A stretch of DNA of 64,000 bases from Ilex aquifolium (GCA_951799425.1 OX637398.1:20532270-20596269), one strand, 5' to 3'. Counted from the stretch's first letter, positions 10,941 to 21,961 are shown. The notes: generated from the sequence alone by a model not told the origin. Numbers and translations: made by a program.

Positions 10941-13325
10941 TGTAAAACCCAGGTAAATTTGAACTTTTGTGAAAAAGGGCAAAATGGTAATTTGTCACTA
11001 CGGTACAGGTTACAAACCTGAATTTTTCTAGAGCTCGGATGATGAAACGGACCTCACCGTTGGATTCATCTTGCGAAATCTAGTTACCCCGTCAAATTTC
11101 GTGGAATTCCGAGATAGTCAAATTTTTTGCGTTTTACGAGGCGGTCGGGCCTCGGGTGACCCAAAAACAAAATCTTAAATAAAATTTTTAAGTTTGGGAA
11201 ATAAATGAAGGCAAGTTAAAATAAAAATATTTTGAACTGGAATCGGAGCGAAATTTAATCGTTTCGGGGCGAAAACGGACCCGGGAAATAAGGGTCGTGT
11301 AGCGCATTGTGGGCCAAGTATTTAGAGAGTATAAATAGGGGAGAAAATTGGATTTTCTCCCCATTTTGCTTCAGCCGTTCAACGTGAAAAGAAGAGAGGG
11401 AAAGAGCTAGGATTCTCCACCTTCTCTCTACGATCTACGGAGATTGAGAGCTCAAATCCACTCGAGCCAAGAAGGAAAGTTGTTCTCCTCGCCAAAGGCT
11501 ACAAAACCATACCAAGGAGGTCGGGTTTGGGCGAGATTCCAAGGACGGAATTTTTGGGAGCTAGAGCTTTGGGCTTGAATCGGGTCTTGAAAACTTCCTA
11601 CGGTCGTTCCTTACGCTTCAAGAGATAGGGTTCTCTCCTACTAATGTTTATTCCAAGCCTAGTATGTTTTGTGGAATGAGTAGATTGATAGAACTAAATA
11701 TCACTTATCTATTGTTGTGAATTGGGTGAAATGGGTATTGAAATGGGTAGAGATAAATCCTAGCTTTGATTGGTAATTGGAAATTGTCAAATGTGATTCT
11801 CGAATTGGGTAGATGAAATGGACCCAATGTGATTCTTGTGTTATATGACATTGTGGGCATGTTATGTGTTTATATATATGTGCCTTGAGAATTTAAAGTG
11901 TTGATAGCATGATTATGCAATAACATGCTTGGAAAATTGTGTTATGGGAATTATATGCTTATGATATAATTTTGCCATGAAATATGTTAATATAGTTTAT
12001 ATGTCATTCATCACATATTGAACTTAGTATCATGTTGTAATGAGGCATTACATTGCATTATGCACGGGAACATCGCATATGTGGGTGTAGGTGCATGGTT
12101 GTTGTTGTCAACACCACATTTGGTGGATGACGGGTGGGCTCGAGTGAGCTTCGTTGAAAACCTAGCCGAGTCGTACGGTTTGCATGGTTGATAGGGTTGG
12201 GGTTAGCAAGAAGGGCTAGAAGATCCCTCGGGTGCAAGGCCCGGTGATTAGGATACGCACTCCTTTGGCTCGGCCCATTAAGTGTGTAGGTGTACGCGGA
12301 ACCTTCGGTGGAAGTCCGTAAATTCCGTGTAGGTTGGGTGACCTTTGGTGTGAGTCCATGAACATCCACCCCTACAAAGACCCTGGATTGGTAAATGTCA
12401 TCTGATGTGATCATAAGTGACGGGTTCATACACACTGGCACTTGCATGTGTTGAGGAGCCGGGAAGGACTCGGGATGATGTGCGTGAGTGAGTCTCATTT
12501 CATTTCATGGCATGACAATGTAGAGTCCAACATGGAATGCATATTCTAAATTGGAATGTTGAGAATTGTTCATTTGTGGCATGTGAACATTTCATATGCA
12601 TATAGGTTGGGGAGTAGCCTCTTTAGGAGATACCCTATTGAGCGTGGCTCACCCTTAGTGGGAAAAACATTTCAGGTGCGGGGTTTACACCGGCGGACGG
12701 CTCCCATTTCGAGCCCCAAGGATGAAGAAGGCCGAAATGTGGCTTTGTTCGAGTTTTTGTAAAACATTATGAAAACTTAGTTTTTGGTATGTAAAATTAT
12801 GGAATTAAGTGTAATAGAGTTGCTTTTAACCTTGTATAGTATGAAAACTTTCATTATGCATGTGTTGGATGAGTTTGGAATGGAGTTGAATGGATTGGAA
12901 ATGAAACACAAAGGAAAAAGGCAAAAGTGGCAGAATCGTACCGGTACGCGTACCGGTATGGCGACAACCAGAAGGTAGAGCGTACCGGTATGCGTACCGG
13001 TATGTCGAGGTCCAGTGGGCATACCGTACCGGTACGTGTACCGGTACGACCTCCAAAATTTTCTGAAATTTTGTTATTGTTTGCCAAACTTTTGGGCCAT
13101 TGTTTCCTTCCTTTAAATGTTATAAATGGACAATAATGGAATACCAATGGTGGTATATTGGACCTCGGATGTGTCAACCAACCAGAAGAAATTGGACTTG
13201 TATTTTTTTTTTATAAATCCCGATAAAGGGAATGTGGTGACGTGGTGTCGGGTTAAGCGACATTCACGAGTATTTCCGCGGGTTGATGGGTTTATCAACG
13301 GACCCCCGGATTTTGGGGCGTCACA
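10941..13325 (+). repeat. 3' LTR of element A
   Basis: A 2385-bp LTR, TGTAAAACCC to GGGGCGTCACA, followed by the TSD CGTAT. It has the TATA-like box at 11330-11337, a GTGGCTCACCC...TTTCAG box near 12645-12675, and the palindrome array near its end. An open antisense reading frame (12058-12498) has counterparts in the 5' LTR (3910-4350) and in the related LTR (17095-17616); see findings. Confidence 0.92.
12937..13048. repeat. Palindrome array, three dimers (element A 3' LTR)
   Basis: Same three-dimer layout as 4789-4900 and better preserved: all six units keep a TACCGGTA core. Leader AATGGATTGGAAAT at 12889-12902. Confidence 0.88.
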
Positions 13326-13810
13326 CGTATTACATAGAATTCATCTAAAGTAACAACCAACAGCTTCAATCAAATGTTTAACATAAAGATTATAGTATTT
13401 AAAGCATAAAAATCAATATTTGACATAAAGATATAATAGTCAAATGTTTAATATACGACTGAACCAGAAGACTGATCCTAGTGTTTTAACTTGTAAGTTA
13501 TATTACTATATTGATTTATATATTTATTTTTAAATATGTTCAGGTTGAATCTGATTTAGAATTCGAGTTGAGCCCAATTTATATATTCGGGTTGAACTCG
13601 ATAACCCGAGGCCTCAATTTGGGTACTGCCCAAATTCAATTCAGGTTGATATTTTTTTGCCTAAACCCAACCCAAGTATTAAAACCTCAACCCAAGCCCT
13701 GTTTTTCTTGAGTTGGGTTCGGATTGAATTCGGACTGGCCCACCTAAGTTGCACCCCTATTTTTTTTGGCGGAGGGGCAGGGGGGACCAAGTTGCACCCC
13801 TATCATCAGG

Positions 13811-14497
13811 TTGAAGAGGATGATAAGTATCTTTGGGAAAATTTAATTCAAGACTCGCAATTAACACGAAATTCAAGGAGTTCGGATCATAAACAGGTGA
13901 ATTTGTTTGGCTAGTTAAAAAAAGGTCAACACAAACTAGGGGTTTCAAAATATGATATGATTTGTTAACACGAAATGAATTTGAGGGTTTGGATCATTCT
14001 TAAGTCACCCGTTTCATAAATTAGTGAATCTGACACAATACGACTAATAAATGAATCGCTTATGGATAAAAACAATAAAAAAAATATATGACATGACTCG
14101 TTTAAATACTGGTTATATACGATTAATGCATGACAGGAACTCAAAATGACATCATTTGTTAAACATGAATTAATAAACGAATTGGTACGAGTGAATTTTT
14201 TTTTTTGAACACGAACCCACTAAGATCCAACACAATTGACTGGCCTAACACAAACCTCAAGAAGCACTAGATGAATCCTGTATACATAATTTACAAATTG
14301 TAGGAATCTAATATGACATTGACACAAATCTTGTTCGGTGCTTTAATACTGCATTTGGTATGTGATAATGTTTTTAGGCAATAATAGAATTGATGTGAGA
14401 ATGGAATGAAATGTGCATTAACATTTAAATGTTTGACAATTATTTGAGATTAAGGCACGGAATGAAATGCCCATTCCATTCATACATTTGAATATAA
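13811..14497. other. AT-rich non-coding DNA
   Basis: No coding or RNA feature. It holds scattered words such as AACACGAAAT, CGTTTAAATACTGG and GAACACGAACCCACT, like decayed hAT-type non-autonomous elements, but I could not find paired ends or a TSD. Confidence 0.4.
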
Positions 14498-14525
14498 CTA
14501 GTTGGTGCATACGTGCGTTGCACGT
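14498..14525 (-). mobile_element. Helitron-like 3' terminus (minus strand)
   Basis: On the minus strand the sequence reads ACGTGC-AAC-GCACGT (a 6-bp stem hairpin, 14511-14525), a 9-nt spacer, then CTAG (14498-14501) followed by T. A short hairpin about 10 nt before a terminal CTRR is the Helitron 3' signature. The matching 5' end in this orientation was not found. Confidence 0.5.
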
Positions 14526-14683
14526 GGACTATTTCGAATTGTAGTTTTGTTTTCTTATTCTAAGAGAAACAACGCCTAAGTTTTTATGAAGATTAACTTA
14601 ATACCCTCAAACTTCCAGGAAAAAAATTAAATGTTTTGTTTCAATTTACTTTATTTCCTATCTATATCTATACTACTAATAAA

Positions 14684-15956
14684 AGTACCTTAGATGAAAA
14701 ACTTTTGAATTCCTCTTTTGCCCTTAAAAAAATTATAATGACAATTATACATTACACTAATAATTTGATCTAAATGTAAAAAAATTTTGAATTTCTATTT
14801 TGTCTTTAAAAAAATATATGAAGACACTTATGACTTAAATCATAAAAAAATGAATTTGTGTGTACCCTTAAAGAAACTAACAAATTCAATGATTACCAAT
14901 ATATCTATATATATCTATAGTACTTCTAAAAGGTTATTATACAAAAAAAAATAAAAAATTACTATCATTATTCTCAAACAATTATATAAAGTCAAATTAG
15001 TGTTACTTTTTTTCATTCCTCTCTTCTATTCTACATTAAAATATCTATAGTCAAGAAGACTCCTCCGATTCTCCGTGACTCCATTTCTACCAAAAATTAA
15101 ACTCTATCTTCATAATTTTCATTCAGTTCTAACTTTTAGACTTCTAGAATAAATTTAACTTTTAACGCTTAGACTTCTAGAATAAATAGTTTTAATCAAA
15201 TATTAGTTCATTTAACTTTTGGTTTAGATTTCTAGAGTATATATTCCACTACTCATGGTCTTGAAATTTTTATAAGGTTCATCGCTCCTTAGAGACAATG
15301 CCTAGCAAGCCATGAAGCCGCCGATTCCAGTAGCCTAGCCTCTGTTTTCCACCAGCTACCATGATATCTTGCTTCAGCCCTTCAATTTTTCCATGTACTT
15401 GTTTTAGTGAAAGTACCTTAGATGAAAAACTTTTGAATTCTTTTTTTACCCTTAAAAAAAATTATAATGACAATTATACTTCATACTAATAATTTGATCT
15501 AAATGTAAAAAAATTTTGAATTTCTATTTTGTCTTTAAAAAAATATATGAAGACACTTATGGCTTAAATCATAAAAAATTGACCTTGTGTGTACCCTTAA
15601 AGAAACCTATAAATTCAATTATTACCAATATATCTATATCTATCTATACTACTTCTAAAAGGTTATTATACCAAAAAAAAAAAAATTATCATTATTATTC
15701 TAAACAAGTATATAAAGTCAAATTAGTGTTACTTTCTTTCATTCCTGTTTTCTATTCTACATTAAAATACCTATAGTCAAGAAGACTCATCCGATTCTTC
15801 ATGATTCCATCTCCACCTAAAATTAAACTCTATCTTCATATTTTTCATTCAGTTATAACTTTTAGACTTCTAGAATAAATAGTTTTAATCAAATAACAGT
15901 TTATTTAACTTTTGGTTTAGATTTCTAGAGTATATACTCCACTACCATGGTCTTGA
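14684..15956 (+). repeat. Large direct duplication with Helitron-like 5' starts
   Basis: 14684-15266 and 15411-15956 are direct copies (both begin AGTACCTTAGATGAAAAAC and end near CATGGTCTTGAA), offset about 727 bp and separated by a ~145-bp unique spacer. Words resembling plant Helitron 5' ends (TCTATACTACTAATAAAAG at 14667, TCTATAGTACTTCTAAAAG at 14914, TCTATACTACTTCTAAAAG at 15643) occur before and within the copies. No Rep/helicase ORF is present. Confidence 0.6.
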
Positions 15957-16011
15957 AGTGAGATCAATTGGTTGGTAGAAAGAGAAATAAAGAAAATAAT
16001 TCACATAATTA

Positions 16012-18246
16012 TGTAAAACCCAGGTAAATTTGAATTTTTATGGAAAAAGGGCAAAACGATAATTTGTCACTACGGTACAGGTTGAAAACTCAAATTTTTA
16101 TAGAATTCGGATGACGAAACGGACTTTGTCGTTGCATTTGTCTCGCGAAATCTAGTTACCCAGTCAATTTTCGTCGAATTCCAAGACAGTTGAATTTTTT
16201 CGGGTTTTACGGGGCAATCGGGTGTCGCGTGACCTAAAAAAGAGACATGTAATTAAATTTTAAAAATTGGATAATAATTTAAAGCTAGTTCAAATAAAAA
16301 TATTTTGAACTTGAACCGAGACGAAATTTAATTGATTCGGGCCAAAACCGGACCCTAAAAAGGAGAACGTGTGGCAAAATGAAGACCAAGCAATTAAAGG
16401 GTATAAATAGGGGAGAAAAATCAGATTTTCCCTTATCCATTAGATTTTCTAAAAAATCAAAAGAAGAAAGGGAAGCTCTACCTTCTCTCTACGATCTATA
16501 GAGTTTCGTTGGTCGAATCGACTCAAGCCAAAAACAAAAGTTGTTCTTCTCGTCGAGGGCTACACAACCATATCAAAAAGCACTGATTTGGGTGAAGTTC
16601 CAAAAATTGGGCTTGGAGAAATCAAGGGTTTGGGCTTGATTGGGATTCTTGAAGGTTTGTACAAGGTGTTTTAAGCTTCAAGAGGTAGGGTTTTCTCACT
16701 AATTAGGTTTATTTTCAACCTAGGCTGATTATATGGAATGGGTAGGGTGTTAGAGGTATATAACACTTACCTATTGTTGTTAATTTGATGAAATGTGTAT
16801 TGAAAATGGGTAAAATCAATTCTAGCATGAATTGGTATTTAGAAATTGCTAGCTTGTAATTTCTTGAAAAATTGTGATATGTGGACATGTTATGTGTTTA
16901 TATTATGCCTTAGATAATTAAGTGTGTTATTTGCATGAGATTATGTGATAACATGTTTGGAAATTATTGTTGGGTATAATGTTGATATTTGCTTGGTGAT
17001 GTATTGACATTAAGATGATATATGGTAATTATATGCATATGATATAATTGGCCATAGAATATGTTGAAATGTGGTTGAAATGTTCATATGAGACTCATAA
17101 CATATTGAACATGAAATTAATATCGTAATTGTATATTACATTGCATGTGCACGGAGACATCGCATTCATTAGGCATGAGTGGGGGTGTATGTGCATGGTT
17201 GTCATCAAACACCACTCTTGGTGAATGATGCGTGGGCTCGGTAAAGTTGGGCCAAGGTTCGACTGAGTCGCATGAGTTGCATTGAAAATAGGGTCGGGGT
17301 TAGCAATAAGGGCTAGATTGTCCCTCGGGTGCAAGACCCGGTGATTGGATACGCACTCCGTTGGTGTAGAGTCCATAAAGTGTGTCGGTGTACGCGGAGC
17401 CGTTGGTGAAAGTCCATTAATGCCGTGTCGGTTGGGTGCCCGTTGGTGTGAGTCCATAAATATCCACCCCAAGAAAGACCCGGATATTTTAAATAGTCTT
17501 TGGACGTGTAACATCAATCGTAGGGGCTTGAAATGGCCGGAGATCATACGTATGGCATTTGCATGTGTTGAAAGAGACGGTGAAGGCTTGGGTTGAAGTG
17601 CATGAGTGAGTCTCATCTCATTTCATGGCATGGCATGGTGATTTCCAACATTGAATTGCATATTCTTGATTGCAATGGTTGTTGCTTGTTGAATGTTGCA
17701 TGTGAACATTTCATATGCACTTAGGTTGGGGAGTAGCCTCTTTAGGAGATACCCTATTGAGCGTGGCTCACTCTTTATGTGGACAACATTTCAGGTGCGG
17801 GATATGCGCTGGTGCACGGCTCTCAATCGGGCCCTCATGGTTAAAGAAAAGTTGAGATGTGGCTTTTAAAACATGTTTTGGAAAAACTTTTATGTTATTT
17901 AGTTTTGGACATGTGATTGTAAAATATTGTAAAGTGAACTCATATGAACTGAATTTTGCTTAAAATTGATGTTATATGAGCTTGGTATGATGTTGTATAA
18001 GTTTGGAATGGTTTGGAATTAAAAAAGAATGGAAACGGGGGAAAACTGGTAAGACCTACCGGTAGAACGATGAGCTCTTCTACTGGTAGAACTTTAATAA
18101 ACCTACTGGTAGAACATTCCAGTATCCTTTTTCTACCGGTAGAACTTGTACATCTTCTACCAGTAGGTTTTGTTAAAATTTCAAATTTTGAAATGCTTTT
18201 GCTAGGCCTTTGGGTCTTGGGTCCTTTTGCTCAAATGATATAAATG
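16012..18246 (+). mobile_element. Truncated LTR related to element A
   Basis: Begins TGTAAAACCCAGG and follows element A's LTR throughout: GTATAAATAGGGG near 16401, the CT-rich leader, the GGTAGGGTTTTCTC box near 16684, the GTGGCTCACTC...TTTCAG box near 17765-17792, then a palindrome array. Similarity ends near 18246, where copia coding sequence begins, so the LTR lacks its 3' end. It is clearly more diverged from A's LTRs than those are from each other. Confidence 0.8.
18055..18167. repeat. Palindrome array CTACCGGTAG
   Basis: Five units (CTACCGGTAG, CTACTGGTAG twice, CTACCGGTAG, CTACCAGTAG) over about 110 bp, following a GGAATGGTTTGGAATT leader at the same place as the GTACCGGTAC array of element A. 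The outer base pair has changed on both sides together (G..C to C..G), so self-complementarity is kept. Confidence 0.85.
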
Positions 18247-18346
18247 ATCTTCACCAAAGCACATCCGCCGGGCCGATTTCATGATTTGGTTTCCAAACTC
18301 AAGTTGATTTCTACTTTACCTCCTTGAGTTTGAGGGGGGGGGGGGG
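18247..18346 (+). pseudogene. Ty1/copia RNase H tail and polypurine tract
   Basis: Reads IFTKAHPPGRFHDLVSKL, then a stop, the characteristic end of copia-type pol (RNase H C-terminus). It is followed by TTGAG and a 14-G run (18333-18346) directly before a TGTTAAGG start, the usual copia 3' layout. The rest of the copia element is missing; its place to the left is taken by the element A-type LTR. Confidence 0.75.
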
Positions 18347-18493
18347 TGTTAAGGTATATAATGATAATATGTTTGTCTCATATCGGTTAGACTAGAAAAC
18401 CTCACTACTCTCTTATACTATAAATACATCTCCTCATGTACATTATACATTACCCCAAAGAAATATACAATTGATATTTGCTTTCTTTCTACA
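18347..18493 (+). mobile_element. Ty1/copia 3' LTR remnant
   Basis: Starts TGTTAAGGTATATAATG after the G tract. It has a TATA-like CTATAAATACATC near 18419 and an AATATACAATTG stretch, and a possible end at TTTCTACA (18493). The right end is uncertain; an alternative end is near 18693 (AGTACAACA). No TSD can be checked because the left partner is lost. Confidence 0.6.
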
Positions 18494-18851
18494 TCCCATG
18501 TGTCACTTCCCCATACTTATCATATACCTAATCTTACTCTCAAACTCATATCTATGGGTCAACTTTGTGATCTCGGATTCACTGTTTTGTTCTCTTCTAC
18601 TAGTTGAATTGTCTAAGATCCATGAACAGGATAGGCCCTTAGGATAGCTCACACCTAGAACTTCTTACAAAATATCATTCTACCAGTACAACATCACTTC
18701 CGATCGATATATGTAAACCCCCACATGTAATAGGACTTGTACCAACTATGTTTGATATACAAATGTATGTTGTACAAGTTTAGGTTGGTTTTGGAAGGGT
18801 TTGGAATGGATTGGAAATTAAAAACAAGTGGAAAAGGCAAATCCGGACAAA

Positions 18852-18909
18852 CCGTACCGGTACCCCGATGTCCCGAGAGCCAACCGTACCGGTACGGCGT
18901 ACCGGTACA
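18852..18909. repeat. Palindrome array (element B 5' LTR)
   Basis: Three GTACCGGTAC units, one before and two after the spacer CCCGATGTCCCGAGAGCC. In the 3' LTR the distribution is two before and one after. Confidence 0.88.
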
Positions 18910-18958
18910 ATCGGTAAAAATCAGAAATTTTAAATAGTAAAAGTCGGGATTTGCTGAG

Positions 18959-18965
18959 TATAAAA
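18959..18965 (+). promoter_or_regulatory. TATA-like box in the element B LTR
   Basis: TATAAAA followed by CACC, about 50 bp downstream of the palindrome array and after AAAGTCGGGATTTG. It is conserved in the 3' LTR near 25330. This places the array in the upstream promoter region (U3). Confidence 0.6.
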
Positions 18966-20556
18966 CACCTTTTCATCATATTTTCTTCTATTCTTTCACA
19001 CCACTCTCACCCCAAACCTCTTAGAACCCTAGGGGAAGATAAAAAGAAGAAGAAAAGGGAGAATGGGAGTCTCTAGAGCTTGAGTTTTGCTTGGAACTTT
19101 TGATTCAAGGTAGGGGTTTTCTTCCATTCTTGTACATTGATGTTAGGGTATTGATATATATTTATATGTTTTGCCTCTAAATGTTATATTTATGATATGA
19201 AATCATCATCTCTTAGTCTTTTTGCAAAGATTACATGTTTTGAACAAAGTTAGGGTTGAATACCCATGAAATCTCTCTTCTTGCTTTAAAACCCTAGTTT
19301 TTGGAGAGTGATGAATTTTCTTCTTAAATTCTTCTTTTATTATTGATTTCGAAACTATAGTACTTTGTGTTGAGTAATAAAATGATATTGTTGTGATCTT
19401 TTGTATTTTTCTTAATTGGTTATTGGAATTGTCACATGATAAATTTGGGAATTTTTGAGATATGCTTGTAAATTGAGAAATTGAGTTTGGTATTGTATCT
19501 CTTATGAGTGAGGGATGACCATGGGTGGCCTTTGACGAGATATCGTAGAGTGGGTAGACGTGTTGCTTGCTTTGTGTGGTTTTGCATTTTTCCTACCACT
19601 CGTAGTGGGGTTAGTGCTTTGGTAAGATTAAACCACTATCGCTCACGGGATACCGTGGAAAAGGGTTAGTATACTAATGTCTGGGTGGGATACGTCACTG
19701 CCATTGGTATGACATACTACGCCATTCCTAAAGGATGGATATCTTTGAGAAGATTTGTGTGTGTGTGTGTGGGCTAGATATTACTCAATGTGTTGATTCA
19801 TGGGGTTCGCCTCGCATCATGTTTGAGATACATATACATATTGTTGTGGAATATTTGAATTATGGATTACTGTTATTTTTGTGGAAATGGTTTCCCATAA
19901 GGACTTGTGGAAGTATGGAATTCTACAAGGTCTTGTGGGAAAATGGTTTATATTTTGGAAATGGTTATTTATCGTAGTTGGGTTGTTACTGCTCATTTAA
20001 TTTAATGTTGCTACTTAAACTTGAGATCTGTTTTAAAATGTCCCTGTTTTACTTCAAAAGTTAGATATGTTAATTGTAAAATGAGACCGACCATTTCATA
20101 TGCTTTTATAAACCTTATTCGGGTTTGGAAGGATTTTCCTACAGAGATTCGTGCTCACCCCCCTACCTACCCACATTTCAGATTATACACTTGAGGAGGA
20201 GCTGGGAGTCGAGGAGCAAGTACATTGGGAGACTCCGATCGACGGGAGTGTGGATCCCGAGGTGGATGCTTAGAGCATTACCTTCTTTTGTTATAGATTG
20301 AGACTTTAAAACCCAATATTTTTGTTATTCCGCAGCAAATTAATAGTTGATTTTTGGGATGTAAATGCCATAGTTGGGCATATTCTTTTGGATGTAATGG
20401 CCATGGTTTGACGTATTCTTTTGGGATGATGTTGTAGATATTATGGATGATGAAATGAAATTTTCTTTAATTATGGATCTTATTAGTTGCTCTCATGATG
20501 TGAATGGTTTTAAATAGTAATGTCGTTCAAAGGGGATTTTGGGGCGTTACAAGATT

Positions 20557-20568
20557 TGGTATCAGAGC
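20557..20568 (+). promoter_or_regulatory. Primer-binding site, initiator tRNA-Met
   Basis: TGGTATCAGAGC lies 5 bp after the 5' LTR. It is complementary to the 3' end of plant initiator tRNA-Met, the standard primer of many Ty3 and Ty1 elements. Confidence 0.93.
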
Positions 20569-20741
20569 CTAGGCTTTAGGTCTTACATGTGAGCTGTAGG
20601 TTATGGATTACCACTAGAGAAGTAGGACTAGGTTGAATAAATTGTTGATTTAAATTTTACACAAGTCTTATGCTTTAGATTAAAGTGATAGTTAGGGTGT
20701 CTTGTACATCAAGGAAACTAAATTGTGAATTGATGTGCAGG

Positions 20742-21436
20742 ATGGAGGGTGGACGTGGACGTGGTCGTGGTCGTGGAGGTCAAGCAAACCCACCACCACC
20801 ACCACCTCCCAATGCCATGAATGGCATTTATCAATGCCTAAGGGAGCTAACCACTTGGGTACAACACCAAAATGGGAACAACACCCACAACGGTGGGGTT
20901 CATCCCTTAGTTCAGGAACCGGGCAAGGGGACGAAAACTGAAGGATGATAGTTCTTCGAGAATTTCTGAGGCAACGCCCACCTACTTTCCAAGGAAGTCC
21001 TCACCCTTTGGATGCAGATAAGTGGATTCGCAGGATGAAGAAGATATGTGACGGCATGGGGATAGCCGAGGATCTACGGGTCGTCTTGGCTACTTATCTA
21101 TTAGAGGAGGAGGCCGACCATTGGTGGGACTCAGTGAAGACGAGAAGGAACACAGATGCTTTTACTTGGGAGGAGTTCGACCAAATCTTCCATGACAAGT
21201 ACTTTCCGGAATCACTAAGAGACAGAATGAAAGCCGATTTTCTGGCTCTCCGACAGGGCAGCATGACGGTGGCCGAGTACGAGAGGAGGTTTGATGAGGT
21301 ATCGCGTTATGCTACGGAGTTTATATCTACTGAGGCCAGCAGGGCCAAGCGCTTCGAGCAGGGCTTGAGGCCTATCATCCGGGAGAAGTTGGTGGCCCTT
21401 AAGATCCGGGAGTATCATCCGGGAGAAGTTGGTTGA
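20742..21436 (+). pseudogene. gag: gag of element B (frameshifted)
   Basis: Starts at ATG 20742 with a Gly/Arg-rich N-terminus (MEGGRGRGRGRGG) and a proline run. The frame ends at 20946-20948, and the gag capsid-like domain continues in another frame from 20945 (ADKWIRRM, EADHWWDS, FDQIFHDKYFP, FLALRQGSMTV, FEQGLRPIIREKLV). Near its end a 40-bp direct duplication (copies of TATCATCCGGGAGAAGTTGG at 21373 and 21413) shifts the frame and causes a stop at 21434-21436. The region downstream shows where the intact frame would have gone. Confidence 0.88.
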
Positions 21437-21961
21437 CCGAGTTGCACTTGAGGAGAGAGATATAGAGGACAGTCATCGACGACAGAGATTCGCGAGAGGA
21501 GGTCCGATCAGGACGGGCACTAGCACTAGTGGAGTGCAGCGGGCAGCACCATACCGACGTCTAGACCAGGCAGGTGGACAGAGACTTTTGACAGCCCGAG
21601 GAGATGGAATGGCTCAGACTAGATCAAGCACTGACCCGCGTCAATGCTTTGCATGCGGAGAGTTTGGGCACTTCAAACATAGATGCCCCTCGTTTCCACC
21701 AAGGAGCAATCAAGCAACTGGGCAAGTACCAGCAAACAAGCCACCTCTACAAAGGCCAGCACAGCAGCGACCGTTACAAGCTCAAGCCCCCGACGGCGCC
21801 AATCAAGGGAGAGTTTTTGCTTTGACTCAACCGGAGGAGGACGCTTCCAATGCCGTAGTGGAAGGTATCGTGCTTATTTATAATTCTTGGGCCCGAATTT
21901 TATTTGACCCCGGTGTTACACATTCATTCATACGCACGAGATATGCCCTTTCCGTGCAGTG
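21429..21961 (+). pseudogene. Zinc knuckle and truncated protease of element B
   Basis: A basic linker, then the CCHC knuckle CFACGEFGHFKHRC (about 21642-21684), a Gln/Pro-rich spacer and the start of the retropepsin domain ([14 protein letters not shown]). The catalytic DSG is DPG, so Ser is replaced by Pro beside the active Asp. The domain stops at 21961 after YALSVQ. The next frame resumes beyond the second half of the protease ([15 protein letters not shown]), so roughly 70-90 residues, including the usual LGMDW region, are deleted. Confidence 0.85.

Larger units (their letters stand above)
2805..13325 (+). mobile_element. Element A: Ty3/gypsy chromovirus, chimeric 5' end
   Basis: The two LTRs (2805-5157 and 10941-13325) begin TGTAAAACCC. 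The 3' LTR ends GGGGCGTCACA. A 5-bp TSD CGTAT is present on both sides (2800-2804 and 13326-13330). The interior order is gag, protease, RT, RNase H, integrase and a chromodomain-like tail, which is the Ty3 order; the C-terminal sequence suggests the Tekay/Del chromovirus clade (inference). The first part of the interior is not chromoviral: 5158-6317 is an antisense Athila-type integrase fragment, so the end of the 5' LTR, the primer site and the 5' leader are missing. I count roughly 14 substitutions over the first ~240 bp between the LTRs, mostly transitions. Several stops and frameshifts make it non-functional. Confidence 0.9.
2522..13802. mobile_element. hAT-like MITE split by chromovirus A
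   Basis: The left end TAGGGGTGCAACT (2522) and the right end AGTTGCACCCCTA (ending 13802) are perfect inverted repeats. The 8-bp direct repeat TCATCAGG flanks them (2514-2521 and 13803-13810), as expected for hAT elements. Without the nested retroelement and one copy of its 5-bp TSD, the MITE is about 755 bp (2522-2804 plus 13331-13802). It is rich in GGGTTGGG/CCCAACCC words and has no ORF. Its right end is locally duplicated: AAGTTGCACCCCTA occurs near 13746 and again at 13789-13802. Confidence 0.85.
18712..20551 (+). repeat. 5' LTR of element B
   Basis: 1840 bp. Order: start, leader AATGGATTGGAAAT near 18804, palindrome array 18852-18909, TATAAAA box at 18959-18965, CT/GA-rich leader, GGTAGGGG-TTTTCTTCC box near 19110, a (TG)n run near 19757, the GTGCTCACC...TTTCAG box near 20151-20182, and the terminal GGGGCGTTACA. 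Confidence 0.93.

Noticed and set aside
20685..20948. Gly/Arg- and Pro-rich ORF as an RNA-binding host protein
   Set aside because: It starts just after the LTR and primer site and runs into a gag domain in the next frame; it is the gag N-terminus.
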